64,000 bases of DNA from Thermincola ferriacetica (GCF_001263415.1 NZ_LGTE01000003.1:124001-188000), one strand, 5' to 3'. Shown: positions 33,724 through 42,991, counted from the stretch's first letter. Made by a program: numbers and translations. Notes: generated from the letters alone by a model not told the origin.

Positions 33724-35061
33724 TTACTTTTTAGCTCCAGCCATTATTTTGTCAATGTCCTGTTGCGCTTTGGTCAGTGCGCTGTCTACAGTCTGCTTGC
33801 CTGAAATGGCCAGGGAAATTTGTTTTTGGAAGGCTTCGGCAATCTTCTCAAACTCGGGTACATTCGGCCAGTAAGAAGTATCTACTGAACCGATGATCTC
33901 GTCAATCTGGGAAGTAAAGAATTCCAAACCCTTGGCCTTTTCCTTGTATTCTTTGCTTTCATAAACCCTGGAATCAGGGAAATCAAACCTGATGCCTTTG
34001 TTTACTTCTTTCAGGGAAACCTCAAGACTGTCGCGCCATTGCAGGAACAACCATGCCGCTTCTTTGTTCTTGGAATACTTACTGATAGCCAGGCCTTCGC
34101 CATACATCCACTGGGCATACTTATCGGCAGGTCCTTTTATTAAAGCGACACCAATTTTATCCGCTACTGAGGAAACTTCCTTATTGGCGTATACACTGGG
34201 GAAACCGCTCATTTCAAAGTTCATGGCGGCCTTGCCCTGGCGGAACATTTCAGACATAACGTCCCAGCCTATCGCAGCCTGATCCGGAGGACCATATTTT
34301 TGAGCCAGTTCAACAAAATCGGTCATGGCTTGTTTCATTTCCGGGGTATTTACAGTCACCTTGCCGTTTTCATCCAGCACCCGGGCGCCATAAGCCCACG
34401 CCCAGCCGGCAGATGTTCCGAAGGATGCCAGTGAAGACTCCCCGCGGCCAATGAACGGATATACATCCTTTTCTTTACCAGCCAGCGCCTTGGCTGCCTC
34501 TAAAACATCCTTAGTAGTTTTCGGCACCTGCAGGCCGTATTTCTTAAATAAATCAGTTCTGTATATCAGCACACCGCCGGAAGCAGAAACGGGTACCGCA
34601 TAGAGTTTATTATCACTCCCACGGTATGTATTCAGCAGGCCTTTTGGTATGTAGTCGAGGGAATTCCATTCCTTATCGGCTTTATTCTTGATGTAATCAT
34701 CCAGCGGTTCCAGGGCTTGAGCCCTTAAGTACTCGGGCATGTACCAAAACTGGGTGGCCACAACGTCGTAAGCTCCGGTTCTGGAGGTAGCGTCAAGGAT
34801 TAATTTGTTACGTACTGTCGGTTCATCATAGATTTCATATTCAACTTTGATACCGGTAGCTTTTTCAAAATCCCCTACAAACTGTTTAATTGCTTCAGTT
34901 TCGTAACCGGTTTTTAATAACACTTTTAAAGTCGTGCCTTCATAGGCTTTGCGGGGGTCTGAACTCTGACTGGAAGTCTTGCCGGTCCCACCGCATCCTG
35001 CAACCAGCAGAGCGCCAATCAACATAATAACTAACAATAAACTCTTCTTGCGCATTGACAT
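33724..35061 (-). CDS. Family-1 extracellular solute-binding lipoprotein
   Basis: The 445-residue protein has a lipobox (LIGALLVAGCGGTG), then a family-1 sugar-binding fold with TLKVLLKTGYETEAIKQFV at the start and the GAYDVVATQFWYMPEY segment. It is the first gene of the 9.3-kb transport and catabolism operon. The upstream 146 nt contain two CAGAAGTTA direct repeats but no clear promoter was defined. Confidence 0.88.
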   Translation of the reverse strand: MSMRKKSLLLVIMLIGALLVAGCGGTGKTSSQSSDPRKAYEGTTLKVLLKTGYETEAIKQFVGDFEKATGIKVEYEIYDEPTVRNKLILDATSRTGAYDVVATQFWYMPEYLRAQALEPLDDYIKNKADKEWNSLDYIPKGLLNTYRGSDNKLYAVPVSASGGVLIYRTDLFKKYGLQVPKTTKDVLEAAKALAGKEKDVYPFIGRGESSLASFGTSAGWAWAYGARVLDENGKVTVNTPEMKQAMTDFVELAQKYGPPDQAAIGWDVMSEMFRQGKAAMNFEMSGFPSVYANKEVSSVADKIGVALIKGPADKYAQWMYGEGLAISKYSKNKEAAWLFLQWRDSLEVSLKEVNKGIRFDFPDSRVYESKEYKEKAKGLEFFTSQIDEIIGSVDTSYWPNVPEFEKIAEAFQKQISLAISGKQTVDSALTKAQQDIDKIMAGAKK

Positions 35062-35207
35062 CCTCCTTTAACTTCTGGCTTACTCTCTCAAAACTTTGAC
35101 GCAGGATTTAACACTTATGTAACTTCTGACCCACCACCCTCCTTCATCATCAAAGATAGACAAGAAACCCGTTTGGACTGCCCACAAAAACTAAGCGGAA
35201 ACCATGC

Positions 35208-35390
35208 TCATCCCTTGCGCGAAGCATTTCCTCCTGCAGACCGGTAATATTCGTTCAACGCTGCATCCAACAGGGAGCTGATAAACAATACTTCCGGGTC
35301 TGTCAAGGCACCGGCACGTGCAACGGTCTCTTCAAGTTTTTCACGCAAATCCATAATTTTCTGTAAATTGACTTCAGCGGCTGTTTTCAT
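35208..35390 (-). CDS. Spo0E-like aspartyl-phosphate phosphatase
   Basis: This is a 60-residue helical hairpin protein. The pattern IMDLREKLEETVARAG then PEVLFISSLLDAALNEYYR matches Spo0E-family phosphatases, whose signature is a Ser-x-x-Leu-Asp segment in helix 2 (here SSLLD). Such proteins dephosphorylate Spo0A-P and delay sporulation. ATG 35390 is chosen over GTG 35399. It lies 31 nt after the AOR stop and may be cotranscribed with it. Confidence 0.7.
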   Translation of the reverse strand: MKTAAEVNLQKIMDLREKLEETVARAGALTDPEVLFISSLLDAALNEYYRSAGGNASRKG

Positions 35391-35421
35391 TACTTTCACC
35401 AGCTTTTTTTAAACCGTATTA

Positions 35422-37314
35422 CTAAATTAACCAGTCCAGTCCGAGTTCTTTTAACTTCCCTGGGGAAGGCGCGCCCGTTTCATGGTCCCAACCCATTATT
35501 TCATAGTAATTTTTTACGGCCTGCTGTATTTGCTCCGGTTCAACCCTGGACCCTTTGGATTCTCCGGTCGTCAGAGGCTCGGTTAACCGGCGGGGGATAA
35601 CATCGTCCTGTACTCCAAACCCCTCACGGAGGTTAAAAATCCGGGTCATGACGATTCCGCGTTCTCCCGCTTTCATCAATTCATACAAACTGGTATCCCA
35701 CCCGGTGGCACACTTTACTAAATCGCATAAACCGGTCAGCGGCAGGACATGTCCGGGCGCCGGAACAAAAATACAAATATCCAGCATGTTATACAGTCCC
35801 CAGACAATTTGATTCAGAACAAATAACCTTACTTTGTCAATACCCAGGTCCATGGTGGGCACAGGTTCTATCACGCCCAAAGGTTCGAAGGACTTCAGGA
35901 AAGGACCCTTCTGTGAAAATTGGAAATCGTGTTCCATCTGGATATGATCTCCTCCGTTATGGGCTACGGCATAACCGATGGCGGCTCCGACCTTGCCTCC
36001 CCTGGGATCCTGCAAAGCCAACTCTTCGCCTTTACCATGGACAGCAAGTGCTTCAGCGCCGTTGCCGATTCTGGCAGCCATTCTTTTCGTGCCTTCCGCC
36101 ATTATATCGCCAATTCCCCGGCGGTAGGTAATCATTTCTATACATCTTAAAATAGTTTCGGCACTACCGAATTCTACAGGCATGTCCCCCTGCAAATCTT
36201 TCGGTAATATTCCTTTTTGTGCACATTCCATGACAAAGGAAATGGTTACTCCGGTCGATATGGTATCCAAGCCATATTCGTCACACATTTCCGCGGCTTT
36301 TATGACTACTTTCGGGTCAGTAATGCCGCAGTTACTGCCTAATGCCGCAATGGTTTCATACTCGGGACTGTGAACTTCCGACTTCGTGTCCAGCTCCCCG
36401 GAGTTCTCCACCCTGGCAATTTTTCGACAGGCAATGGGGCAAGCAAAACAACGGGTTTTTCCTATCATCAATCCCTGTTCTTTCATGTACTCGCCTGTAA
36501 GCTTCTCGGCTCCTTCAATGGTGCCCCCCTGGAAATTGTAGGAGGGCAAAGACCCGATAGCGTTGTACATGGCGACCCCTCCCGATGTGCCGTATTCATA
36601 AAAAAGGCCGCATGTATCAGGTCTGTTAAAGTTTTGCGCCACCCAACGCGAAATCTCTTTAATCTTTTCTGGCTCTTTAGTCTCCGGCCGTTTACCGCCG
36701 CTAACGGCTACGGCTTTTAAGTTTTTCGAACCCATAACGGCACCCAGGCCGAGACGTCCGAATACGTTATGGCGTCCGGCAGTAATACAAGCATAACGAA
36801 CCAGGTTTTCACCGCCAGGACCGATGCAGGCAACTTTCACCCTGGGGTCGCCGGTGTCATCAAAAATCCTCTTTTCAGTCTCGCTGGTATTCAATCCCCA
36901 CAGGTTACCGGCATCCCTTATTTCAACTTGTCCATCCCGCAGGTAAAGGTAAACGGGCTTTTCAGACTTCCCGGTGATGACTACGGCATCGAAACCGGCA
37001 AATTTCAGCTCAGGACCCCAGTTCCCGCCGGCCTCTGCTTCCCCAAACCCGCCCGTCAGCGGCGACTTGGCTACTACTGAAGCGCGGGCATTACCGGGAA
37101 AGGGAACACCAGTAACAACACTCACCGCAAAAACAAGGATATTTTCCGGCGCCAAGGCATCCGTGCCGGCGGGCAGGTCCTTAAGCAGGTAATAAGCGCC
37201 AATGCCCCTACCGCCTAAATACTTGCGGTACCAGCTTTCCGGCTTTTCTTCCATTCTGGTGCTACCGTCTGTAAGGTTTACACAAAGAATTTTACCATTG
37301 TATCCATACGGCAT
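35422..37314 (-). CDS. aor: Aldehyde ferredoxin oxidoreductase (tungsten/molybdenum pterin)
   Basis: ATG 37314 follows GGAGG and starts MPYGYNGKILCVNLTDG, the normal AOR N-terminus. The 630-residue enzyme has the KYLGGRGIGAYYLL segment, pterin-contacting ARASVVAKSPLTGGFGEAEA-type loop, [4Fe-4S] ligands CFACPIAC and a later Cys in VKCATGWD. It oxidises aldehydes to acids with ferredoxin. It follows an IclR regulator by 23 nt. A MoaD-like protein is encoded divergently at 38328. Confidence 0.92.
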   Translation of the reverse strand: MPYGYNGKILCVNLTDGSTRMEEKPESWYRKYLGGRGIGAYYLLKDLPAGTDALAPENILVFAVSVVTGVPFPGNARASVVAKSPLTGGFGEAEAGGNWGPELKFAGFDAVVITGKSEKPVYLYLRDGQVEIRDAGNLWGLNTSETEKRIFDDTGDPRVKVACIGPGGENLVRYACITAGRHNVFGRLGLGAVMGSKNLKAVAVSGGKRPETKEPEKIKEISRWVAQNFNRPDTCGLFYEYGTSGGVAMYNAIGSLPSYNFQGGTIEGAEKLTGEYMKEQGLMIGKTRCFACPIACRKIARVENSGELDTKSEVHSPEYETIAALGSNCGITDPKVVIKAAEMCDEYGLDTISTGVTISFVMECAQKGILPKDLQGDMPVEFGSAETILRCIEMITYRRGIGDIMAEGTKRMAARIGNGAEALAVHGKGEELALQDPRGGKVGAAIGYAVAHNGGDHIQMEHDFQFSQKGPFLKSFEPLGVIEPVPTMDLGIDKVRLFVLNQIVWGLYNMLDICIFVPAPGHVLPLTGLCDLVKCATGWDTSLYELMKAGERGIVMTRIFNLREGFGVQDDVIPRRLTEPLTTGESKGSRVEPEQIQQAVKNYYEIMGWDHETGAPSPGKLKELGLDWLI

Positions 37315-37337
37315 ATGTAAAACCTCCAGTTGTTTAA

Positions 37338-38171
37338 TTATAAGCGGACCGGCGGCGGCCAATCTCCCACATACCCCATAGCGCGGGAAAAAGCTTCCGC
37401 AGTCTGGCTTAACAAACCGGCATACTTGGCCAGTTCCTCTTCCGGGGTATATGTTATCGTTGCCGATATGCTGATACTGGCTATGACCTTGTTGGTAAAA
37501 TCAAAAACCGGAGCAGCCATACAGTAAATATCATCCTCATGCTCTCCGCGGTCCCAGGCTATACCATTAACACGTATTTCCCGTATCTCATTCATCATAT
37601 GTTCCCTGTCTACAATCGTCCTGGCAGTAAAGGATTTCATTTTAATCTGCGCCAGTATCTGATCAATTTTTTCGTCAGGAAGATAAGCCAACAACGCCTT
37701 GCCTACACCGGTGCAATAAACATGGGCCCGTTTGCCGATTCTTGAGTACATGCGGATTGGTCTACTTGTGTCAATTTTATCCAGGTATACAATCTCTATA
37801 CCGTCCAATACAGCCAGGTGAACCGTCTCGTTTGAAGTTTTATTTAACTGTTCCAAAAAAGGGCGCCCAATTTTTCTGACATCCATTCCTTCACTTAAGG
37901 CATGAGCCATCTCAAAGACTGCATATCCTAATTCGTATTTCCCATTTGAATTCAACCGGACAAAATTATGGTCACGCATTGTTGAAAGCAACCTTGAAGC
38001 CGAACTTTTATGTATTCCCAGTTTTTCGGCTGCCTCCTGTACCCGTAAGGGGCTGATAGCCAAAAGTTTTAAAAGGCATAAGGCTCTTGCTACAGTATCG
38101 ATATACGTCACCCTTTCCAATTGTTGCTTTATTTGCAACAATATTGCTCTATTTGCAATTCTTAATTTCAT
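37338..38171 (-). CDS. IclR-family transcriptional regulator
   Basis: The frame allows 277 residues. The winged helix (VQEAAEKLGIHKSSASRLLSTM) and C-terminal effector domain with YCTGVGKALLAYLP and GIAWDRGEHEDDIYCMAAPV are typical. The annotated ATG 38171 has no good ribosome binding site, and two operator-like palindromes lie inside the first 16 codons, so the real start may be near VTYIDTVARAL, about 20 codons later. It probably controls itself and the AOR gene. Confidence 0.88.
   Translation of the reverse strand: MKLRIANRAILLQIKQQLERVTYIDTVARALCLLKLLAISPLRVQEAAEKLGIHKSSASRLLSTMRDHNFVRLNSNGKYELGYAVFEMAHALSEGMDVRKIGRPFLEQLNKTSNETVHLAVLDGIEIVYLDKIDTSRPIRMYSRIGKRAHVYCTGVGKALLAYLPDEKIDQILAQIKMKSFTARTIVDREHMMNEIREIRVNGIAWDRGEHEDDIYCMAAPVFDFTNKVIASISISATITYTPEEELAKYAGLLSQTAEAFSRAMGYVGDWPPPVRL
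38124..38158. promoter_or_regulatory. Two TTGC-N7-GCAA palindromes, probable IclR operators
   Basis: TTGC-TTTATTT-GCAA (38124-38138) and TTGC-TCTATTT-GCAA (38144-38158) are repeated with a 20-bp period, about two helix turns, so both face the same side of DNA. They lie at the 5' end of the IclR gene. A GTTAAC-N5-GTTAAC inverted repeat follows near 38173-38189. Confidence 0.6.
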
Positions 38172-38327
38172 GTTAACAGGAAGTTAACCTGGTGTCAATT
38201 ACAAATCAATAAATGTAATAAATTATCGATTAAAAGAGAAACCCGGTTGGACTTCACTTGTCCGGATTAATCCACTATACTTATAAATGAAGTTGTGAAA
38301 AGTATTTAAATTAATTGAGGCAGGTGA

Positions 38328-38588
38328 ATGACCATAGGCAAAGTAACCGTATATTTCTGCCCTCCGTTAAACAGTATTACAAAAAAAGAAAAGCTTGACA
38401 TTCCAGTAGAAGAGAACATCAAGCTTACCGATTTGGAAGAACACCTGATTAAACAGTTTCCCGCTTTGGCAAATCTCTCCATCAAACATATTTACTATGT
38501 AATCGGGGATAAATCCGTATCAAACAGAGAATTCCTTATCAATGCCGGCGAAAAGGTTAAATTGCTTTTTCCCATGTACGGCGGATAA
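38328..38588 (+). CDS. MoaD/ThiS-family sulfur carrier
   Basis: The 86-residue ubiquitin-fold protein ends MYGG, a mature diglycine that needs no trimming. The GAGGCAGGTGA site precedes the ATG. It is divergent from the IclR-AOR pair, and MoaD-like proteins commonly accompany AOR genes, so it probably supplies dithiolene sulfur for the W/Mo pterin. A bidirectional terminator follows. Confidence 0.82.
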   Translation: MTIGKVTVYFCPPLNSITKKEKLDIPVEENIKLTDLEEHLIKQFPALANLSIKHIYYVIGDKSVSNREFLINAGEKVKLLFPMYGG

Positions 38589-38598
38589 GCCGCCGAAT

Positions 38599-38640
38599 AA
38601 AAAGGGGTTATCCCAATTAACTTTGGGATAACCCCTTTTT
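38599..38640. terminator. Bidirectional terminator
   Basis: AAAAAGGGGTTATCCCA pairs with TGGGATAACCCCTTTTT. It ends the MoaD-like gene (+) and the metNIQ transcript (-). Confidence 0.9.
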
Positions 38641-38648
38641 GGAAAATG

Positions 38649-39488
38649 TTAAAACACCGGTACTACAGCACCCTGGTATTTATCTTCAATAAATTTCTTG
38701 ACTTCCGGTGAAGTCAGGACCTGGTCGAGGATTTTAATGGCTTCTTTGTTTTCGTCACCCTTGCGGATGGCGATGATATTGGCATATGTCTGGGCAGCCT
38801 CGGAGTTTTTATCTTCGGAAAGCAGGGCATCCTTGCCTGCTGTCAATCCTGCCTCGACAGCATAATTTCCGTTGATGACAGCCAGGTCAACATCAGGCAG
38901 GGACCTGGGAATCTGCGCAGCTTCCAGTTCCTTAATTTCAATCTTTTTGGGGTTTTCTATAATGTCATTCTTGGTAGCCTTCAGGCCAGCGCCCGGTTTA
39001 ATCTTTAACAGTCCTGCCTTTTCCAGCAGCAGTAAAGCACGGGCCTCGTTAGTAACGTCATTGGGCACCGCAATTTGCGCGCCCTCTTTCACTTGGTCCA
39101 GGGATTTAACTTTGCCCGGATAGATTCCCATGGGCTCAAAGTGAACCTTGGTGGTATAAGTCAGGTCCAGGTTATTTTCCTTACTGAATTCCTCCAGGTA
39201 AGGAATGTGCTGGAAATAATTGGCATCCAGTTCCCCGCTGGCTAAGGCCTTGTTGGGCAGAACATAATCAGTAAATTCAACAATTTCCAGGTCTACGCCT
39301 TTCTCTTTAAGCAGCGGCTTGGCAAACTCGAGAATTTCTTTATGCGGTACCGGAGTAGCTCCTATCTTAAGCGTTAAAGCGCCCTTTTCGCCGGATTGCC
39401 CGGTTTCTTTAGCCCCACTGCAGCCAACGGCAATAACGGCCACTAACAAAACCGCTGCCAGCAACAATAAAATTTTTGCCCTTCTCAT
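38649..39488 (-). CDS. metQ: Methionine-binding lipoprotein MetQ
   Basis: The 279-residue lipoprotein has the lipobox VAVIAVGCSGAK and the NlpA/MetQ fold (LKIGATPVPHKEILEF, ELDANYFQHIPYLEEF). It captures methionine for MetNI. It is last in the met operon and ends at the strong terminator at 38599-38640. Confidence 0.92.
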   Translation of the reverse strand: MRRAKILLLLAAVLLVAVIAVGCSGAKETGQSGEKGALTLKIGATPVPHKEILEFAKPLLKEKGVDLEIVEFTDYVLPNKALASGELDANYFQHIPYLEEFSKENNLDLTYTTKVHFEPMGIYPGKVKSLDQVKEGAQIAVPNDVTNEARALLLLEKAGLLKIKPGAGLKATKNDIIENPKKIEIKELEAAQIPRSLPDVDLAVINGNYAVEAGLTAGKDALLSEDKNSEAAQTYANIIAIRKGDENKEAIKILDQVLTSPEVKKFIEDKYQGAVVPVF

Positions 39489-39498
39489 TTTTTCCCTC

Positions 39499-40158
39499 CT
39501 ATTTCACTTTTTTGTTTAATTTACGGGAAGCATAGTTCCCCAAACTTTGAATCAATTGTACCATTACCAGCAGCAAGAAAACGGTATATATCATAATATC
39601 GGTTTTATAGCGGTAGTATCCGTACCGGACGGCAATATCACCCAAACCGCCGCCACCGATAAACCCGGCCATGGCCGAATACCCAATCAGGGTGATAAAA
39701 GTTATGGTCGCGCCTAAAACCAACGAAGGTATTACTTCGGGAATAAGTACCTTGTAAATAATCTGCCACGGAGAAGCCCCCATGGCCAAAGCCGCTTCCA
39801 CTATCCCACGGTCCACTTCCTTCAGGGAAGTTTCCACCATGCGGCCGACAAAGGGAATGGCGCCTATTACCAGGGGAACTATGGCCGCCGTTGTCCCTAT
39901 GGTGGTGCCGGTAATCGCCCTGGTGATGGGAATGACGGCAACCATCAGAATAATAAAAGGTACTGACCTGGCGGCATTAACAACAGCGCTTAAAACCTGA
40001 TTGACAGGCCTGTTTTCCAGAATATGCCCCTCTTCGGTAGTAACCAGGGCAATACCCAGGGGCAGCCCTACCAGGTAGGACAGAATCAGGGATACCGTTG
40101 TCATGTACAATGTTTCCAGAGTTCCGTTATATATAAGCTGCCAAGTTTCAGCCGGCAT
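39499..40158 (-). CDS. metI: Methionine ABC transporter permease MetI
   Basis: ATG 40158 follows GGAGG by 9 nt and overlaps the end of metN. The 219-residue permease has five helices and the typical VEAALAMGASPWQIIYKVLIPE coupling loop region. It forms the MetNIQ importer. Confidence 0.92.
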   Translation of the reverse strand: MPAETWQLIYNGTLETLYMTTVSLILSYLVGLPLGIALVTTEEGHILENRPVNQVLSAVVNAARSVPFIILMVAVIPITRAITGTTIGTTAAIVPLVIGAIPFVGRMVETSLKEVDRGIVEAALAMGASPWQIIYKVLIPEVIPSLVLGATITFITLIGYSAMAGFIGGGGLGDIAVRYGYYRYKTDIMIYTVFLLLVMVQLIQSLGNYASRKLNKKVK

Positions 40159-41176
40159 GGTCCAGGACCTCCACATACAGTTTTTTGTCCTTCAGGTACT
40201 GAATGGCCTGTAATATATCGGCCTGTTCCCCCGCCAGATCCAGTGTTAAAATGCCAAGCGGCGCACCCTTAATATAATCAATGTTCCCCGCCATGATGTT
40301 TACCTGGATGCCACAATGGCGGACCAGTTCCGCCACTACCGGTTCAGCGGCCGGGGCTCCCGTAAAAACTACGCGGACAAGGCGGTGGTAGCGGCCCGCC
40401 GCCTTGATCTGCCTGTAAAATTCCTGTGGAATTTCTACGTTGTAAAGGCTCTGAATAAAGCCTTTGGTAGTTTCCTTCCGCGGATGGGCAAAAACATCCA
40501 TAACAGGACCCGATTCAATTATCTGCCCATTTTCTATGACAGAAACAGTGTCACATATTTCCTTGATGACCTGCATCTCATGGGTAATTACGACAATGGT
40601 TAGATTTAACTCCCGGTTTATGTCTTTCAATAAAGACAGAATTGACTGGGTAGTAGATGGGTCGAGAGCTGAGGTGGCTTCGTCGCAGAGCAGGACCTTG
40701 GGCTCGTTGGCCAGTGCCCTGGCTATACCGACCCTCTGCTTCTGTCCGCCGCTAAGCTGGGCGGGATAGGCCGCTGCCCTTTCGGAAAGGCCAACCAGTT
40801 CCAGGAGGTCGGCCACCCTTTTATTAATCTGGGTTTTGGACATCCCGGCTATCTCCAGGGGAAAAGCCACGTTGTCCCGGACAGTCCGGGAATACAGCAG
40901 GTTAAAATGCTGGAATATCATGCCGATTTTTCTTCTGGCATCACGCAGCTCTCTGCCCTGCAGTACCGTTATCTCGCGTCCGTCAACGATAACGGACCCC
41001 TCTGTGGGTTTTTCTAGCAGGTTGATGCACCGGACCAGGGTACTCTTCCCGGCTCCGCTATAACCAATAATGCCTGCAATTTCACCCTTCTTTATATGCA
41101 AATTGATATTCCGCAGGGCAGCAATCTCACCCGCCGCTGTATGGAACACTTTGCTCAGGCCTTCGATTTTGATCAT
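40148..41176 (-). CDS. metN: Methionine ABC transporter ATPase MetN
   Basis: ATG 41176 (MIKIEGLSKVF) is the usual MetN start; a longer frame reaches 41209. The 342-residue ATPase has Walker A GYSGAGKST, LSGGQKQRVGIARAL, and a C-terminal NIL domain (about 265-342) that senses methionine and inhibits transport. Confidence 0.92.
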   Translation of the reverse strand: MIKIEGLSKVFHTAAGEIAALRNINLHIKKGEIAGIIGYSGAGKSTLVRCINLLEKPTEGSVIVDGREITVLQGRELRDARRKIGMIFQHFNLLYSRTVRDNVAFPLEIAGMSKTQINKRVADLLELVGLSERAAAYPAQLSGGQKQRVGIARALANEPKVLLCDEATSALDPSTTQSILSLLKDINRELNLTIVVITHEMQVIKEICDTVSVIENGQIIESGPVMDVFAHPRKETTKGFIQSLYNVEIPQEFYRQIKAAGRYHRLVRVVFTGAPAAEPVVAELVRHCGIQVNIMAGNIDYIKGAPLGILTLDLAGEQADILQAIQYLKDKKLYVEVLDHAG

Positions 41177-41223
41177 TGCACTCAATACCTCATCCAAAAT
41201 TTTGTCCAAAATGTATACCCAGT

Positions 41224-42471
41224 CTATTGTACTACATTTAACGCCTGTTGGAAATCCCCAATTAAATCCTGAATATCTTCTATCCCCACACTGACCCTGA
41301 TCATATCGTCAGTGACACCTGTAGCCTGCTTCTCTTCTTCGGAGCACTCCGCAAAAAGGGAGGCGTAAATCGTTGAGGCCGGGTGGACCACCAGTGTCCG
41401 TAAATCGCCAATATTCGAAAGGTTATAGGCATATTTCAGGTTGTTAATTACCTTAAAGGCATTTTCCTTCGACCCAACACCAAAGGTCAATATAATACCA
41501 AATTTCCCGCCAAATTGGCCTTCAGCTAACCGGCGATAGGGATTACCCACTAGGCCCGGATAGTTAACCCAGGCGACTTTCGGGTGTTCGGCAAGGAATT
41601 GGGCTAAAGCCAGGGCATTACTACACATTTTCTCCATCCGCAAGCCCAGTGTGTCAAGTCCTAAATTGTTTAAATAGGCGTTAAAGGGAGACATGCATAC
41701 TCCAAAATCCCTGTGGATGCCTTGCCTAAGCTTAGCCAGATAAGCAAAAAATGAGTATTTCTTCTTGTATTCATGCAGCTTTGGAAACTTGGTTTCATCC
41801 CAGTTAAACCTGCCCTGGTCAACGATCACACCACCGATGGAGTTGCCGCTCCCGTTAATAAGTTTGGAGGTTGAATGCACGACAATATCGGCGCCGTGTT
41901 CAAAGGGTCTGAACAGGTATGGAGTGGTAACAGTATTATCCACTACCAGCGGAATATTATGCCTGTGGGCCAGTTCAGCCAGCTCGCTGATATTTGGAAT
42001 ATCCATTTTGGGATTGCCAATGGTTTCAACAAAAATGAGTCTGGTTTTACCGGTAATCTCTGCGGCAAAACTCTCAACGGAAACCGTTTTGGCAAACCGG
42101 GCTCTTATCCCGTAATCGGCGAGGTTCATAAAAAGTGAATATGTACCGGCAAATATTCCTGCCGAAGAAACCAGTTCGTCTCCCTGTTCCAGCAAGTTGA
42201 GGACAGCCATGCTGATAGCGGCCATCCCGGACGCGCATGCCACAGCGCCAATGCCCTTTTCCAGAAAAGCTATTCGCTTTTCGAAGGCTTCAATGGTGGG
42301 ATTGTTTATCCGGGTATACACATAACCCGGCTCGGCGCCGGCAAATATTTTCTCCAGTTCCTCAGCGGTCTTGTGCCGGAAGGAGGTAGATTGAAAAATA
42401 GGAACAGTGGTTGCCCCTGTCCCCTCGTCAGGTTGATAATTTCCATGCAACAGCCTTGTATTAAATTCCAT
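41224..42471 (-). CDS. metY: O-acetylhomoserine sulfhydrylase (MetY)
   Basis: The 415-residue PLP enzyme of the Cys/Met metabolism family has the cofactor Lys in VHSTSKLINGSGNS and ASGMAAISMAVLNLL. It makes homocysteine from O-acetylhomoserine and sulfide, or from a protein thiocarboxylate as in Wolinella. Its neighbours are a JAMM peptidase and the methionine importer. No SAM riboswitch was seen in the 30-nt gap upstream. Confidence 0.88.
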   Translation of the reverse strand: MEFNTRLLHGNYQPDEGTGATTVPIFQSTSFRHKTAEELEKIFAGAEPGYVYTRINNPTIEAFEKRIAFLEKGIGAVACASGMAAISMAVLNLLEQGDELVSSAGIFAGTYSLFMNLADYGIRARFAKTVSVESFAAEITGKTRLIFVETIGNPKMDIPNISELAELAHRHNIPLVVDNTVTTPYLFRPFEHGADIVVHSTSKLINGSGNSIGGVIVDQGRFNWDETKFPKLHEYKKKYSFFAYLAKLRQGIHRDFGVCMSPFNAYLNNLGLDTLGLRMEKMCSNALALAQFLAEHPKVAWVNYPGLVGNPYRRLAEGQFGGKFGIILTFGVGSKENAFKVINNLKYAYNLSNIGDLRTLVVHPASTIYASLFAECSEEEKQATGVTDDMIRVSVGIEDIQDLIGDFQQALNVVQ

Positions 42472-42501
42472 CAGTTATCTCTCCCCTGCTCCATCTACTG
42501 T

Positions 42502-42909
42502 TCAAATTACCTGCATCGGTATTTCCCGGTAATCCCCATTCTCAATGTGGAAGGCCTTCAGTACAGGAGGGTTGGTCATCAGTGACAGGATCATATAGAC
42601 CGCTGCCGGGTCAAAGGCCAGCCTGATGTCTTCCCTTGAAGGCCTGGAAGGTGTGGCAGGGTGGCTGTGGTAGTTGCCCAACACCTTAAGGCCCCTTTCC
42701 CGCACAGATTTATAGACCTCCAGTTGTTCTTTCGGGTCCAGGGAAAAATGCTCGGGGCTGTGGTCGATATTGGTCATAGGGTATATTTCCACTATTTCAA
42801 TTATCCCTTCAGCAGCCTTCCCCGCCAGGATACCACAACATTCATTGGGCAGCTCCTCATTTGCCTGCCTGATCATCTGTTCCACCAATGTTTCCGGAAT
42901 CTTGATCAT
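42502..42909 (-). CDS. JAMM/MPN+ metallopeptidase
   Basis: The 135-residue protein has all JAMM residues: Glu23 (NECCG), His81 and His83 (YHSHP), Ser91 and Asp94 (SRED). Bacterial relatives (Mec+, HcyD) cleave the C-terminus of ThiS-like sulfur carriers. The ThiS-like protein at 17356 ends GGGN and would need such trimming. Position directly before metY supports a role in sulfur transfer for methionine synthesis. Confidence 0.87.
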   Translation of the reverse strand: MIKIPETLVEQMIRQANEELPNECCGILAGKAAEGIIEIVEIYPMTNIDHSPEHFSLDPKEQLEVYKSVRERGLKVLGNYHSHPATPSRPSREDIRLAFDPAAVYMILSLMTNPPVLKAFHIENGDYREIPMQVI

Positions 42910-42991
42910 ATTGGCCTCCTGCTTCTGTTAAGGAATGTATATCATTAATTTTAACCATAATATACATATTTGTCTATAGGAATTTATGGGT

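Noticed and set aside
42472-42501. SAM riboswitch or T-box before metY/metN
   Set aside because: The gaps are too short and no conserved motif or antiterminator fold is seen.
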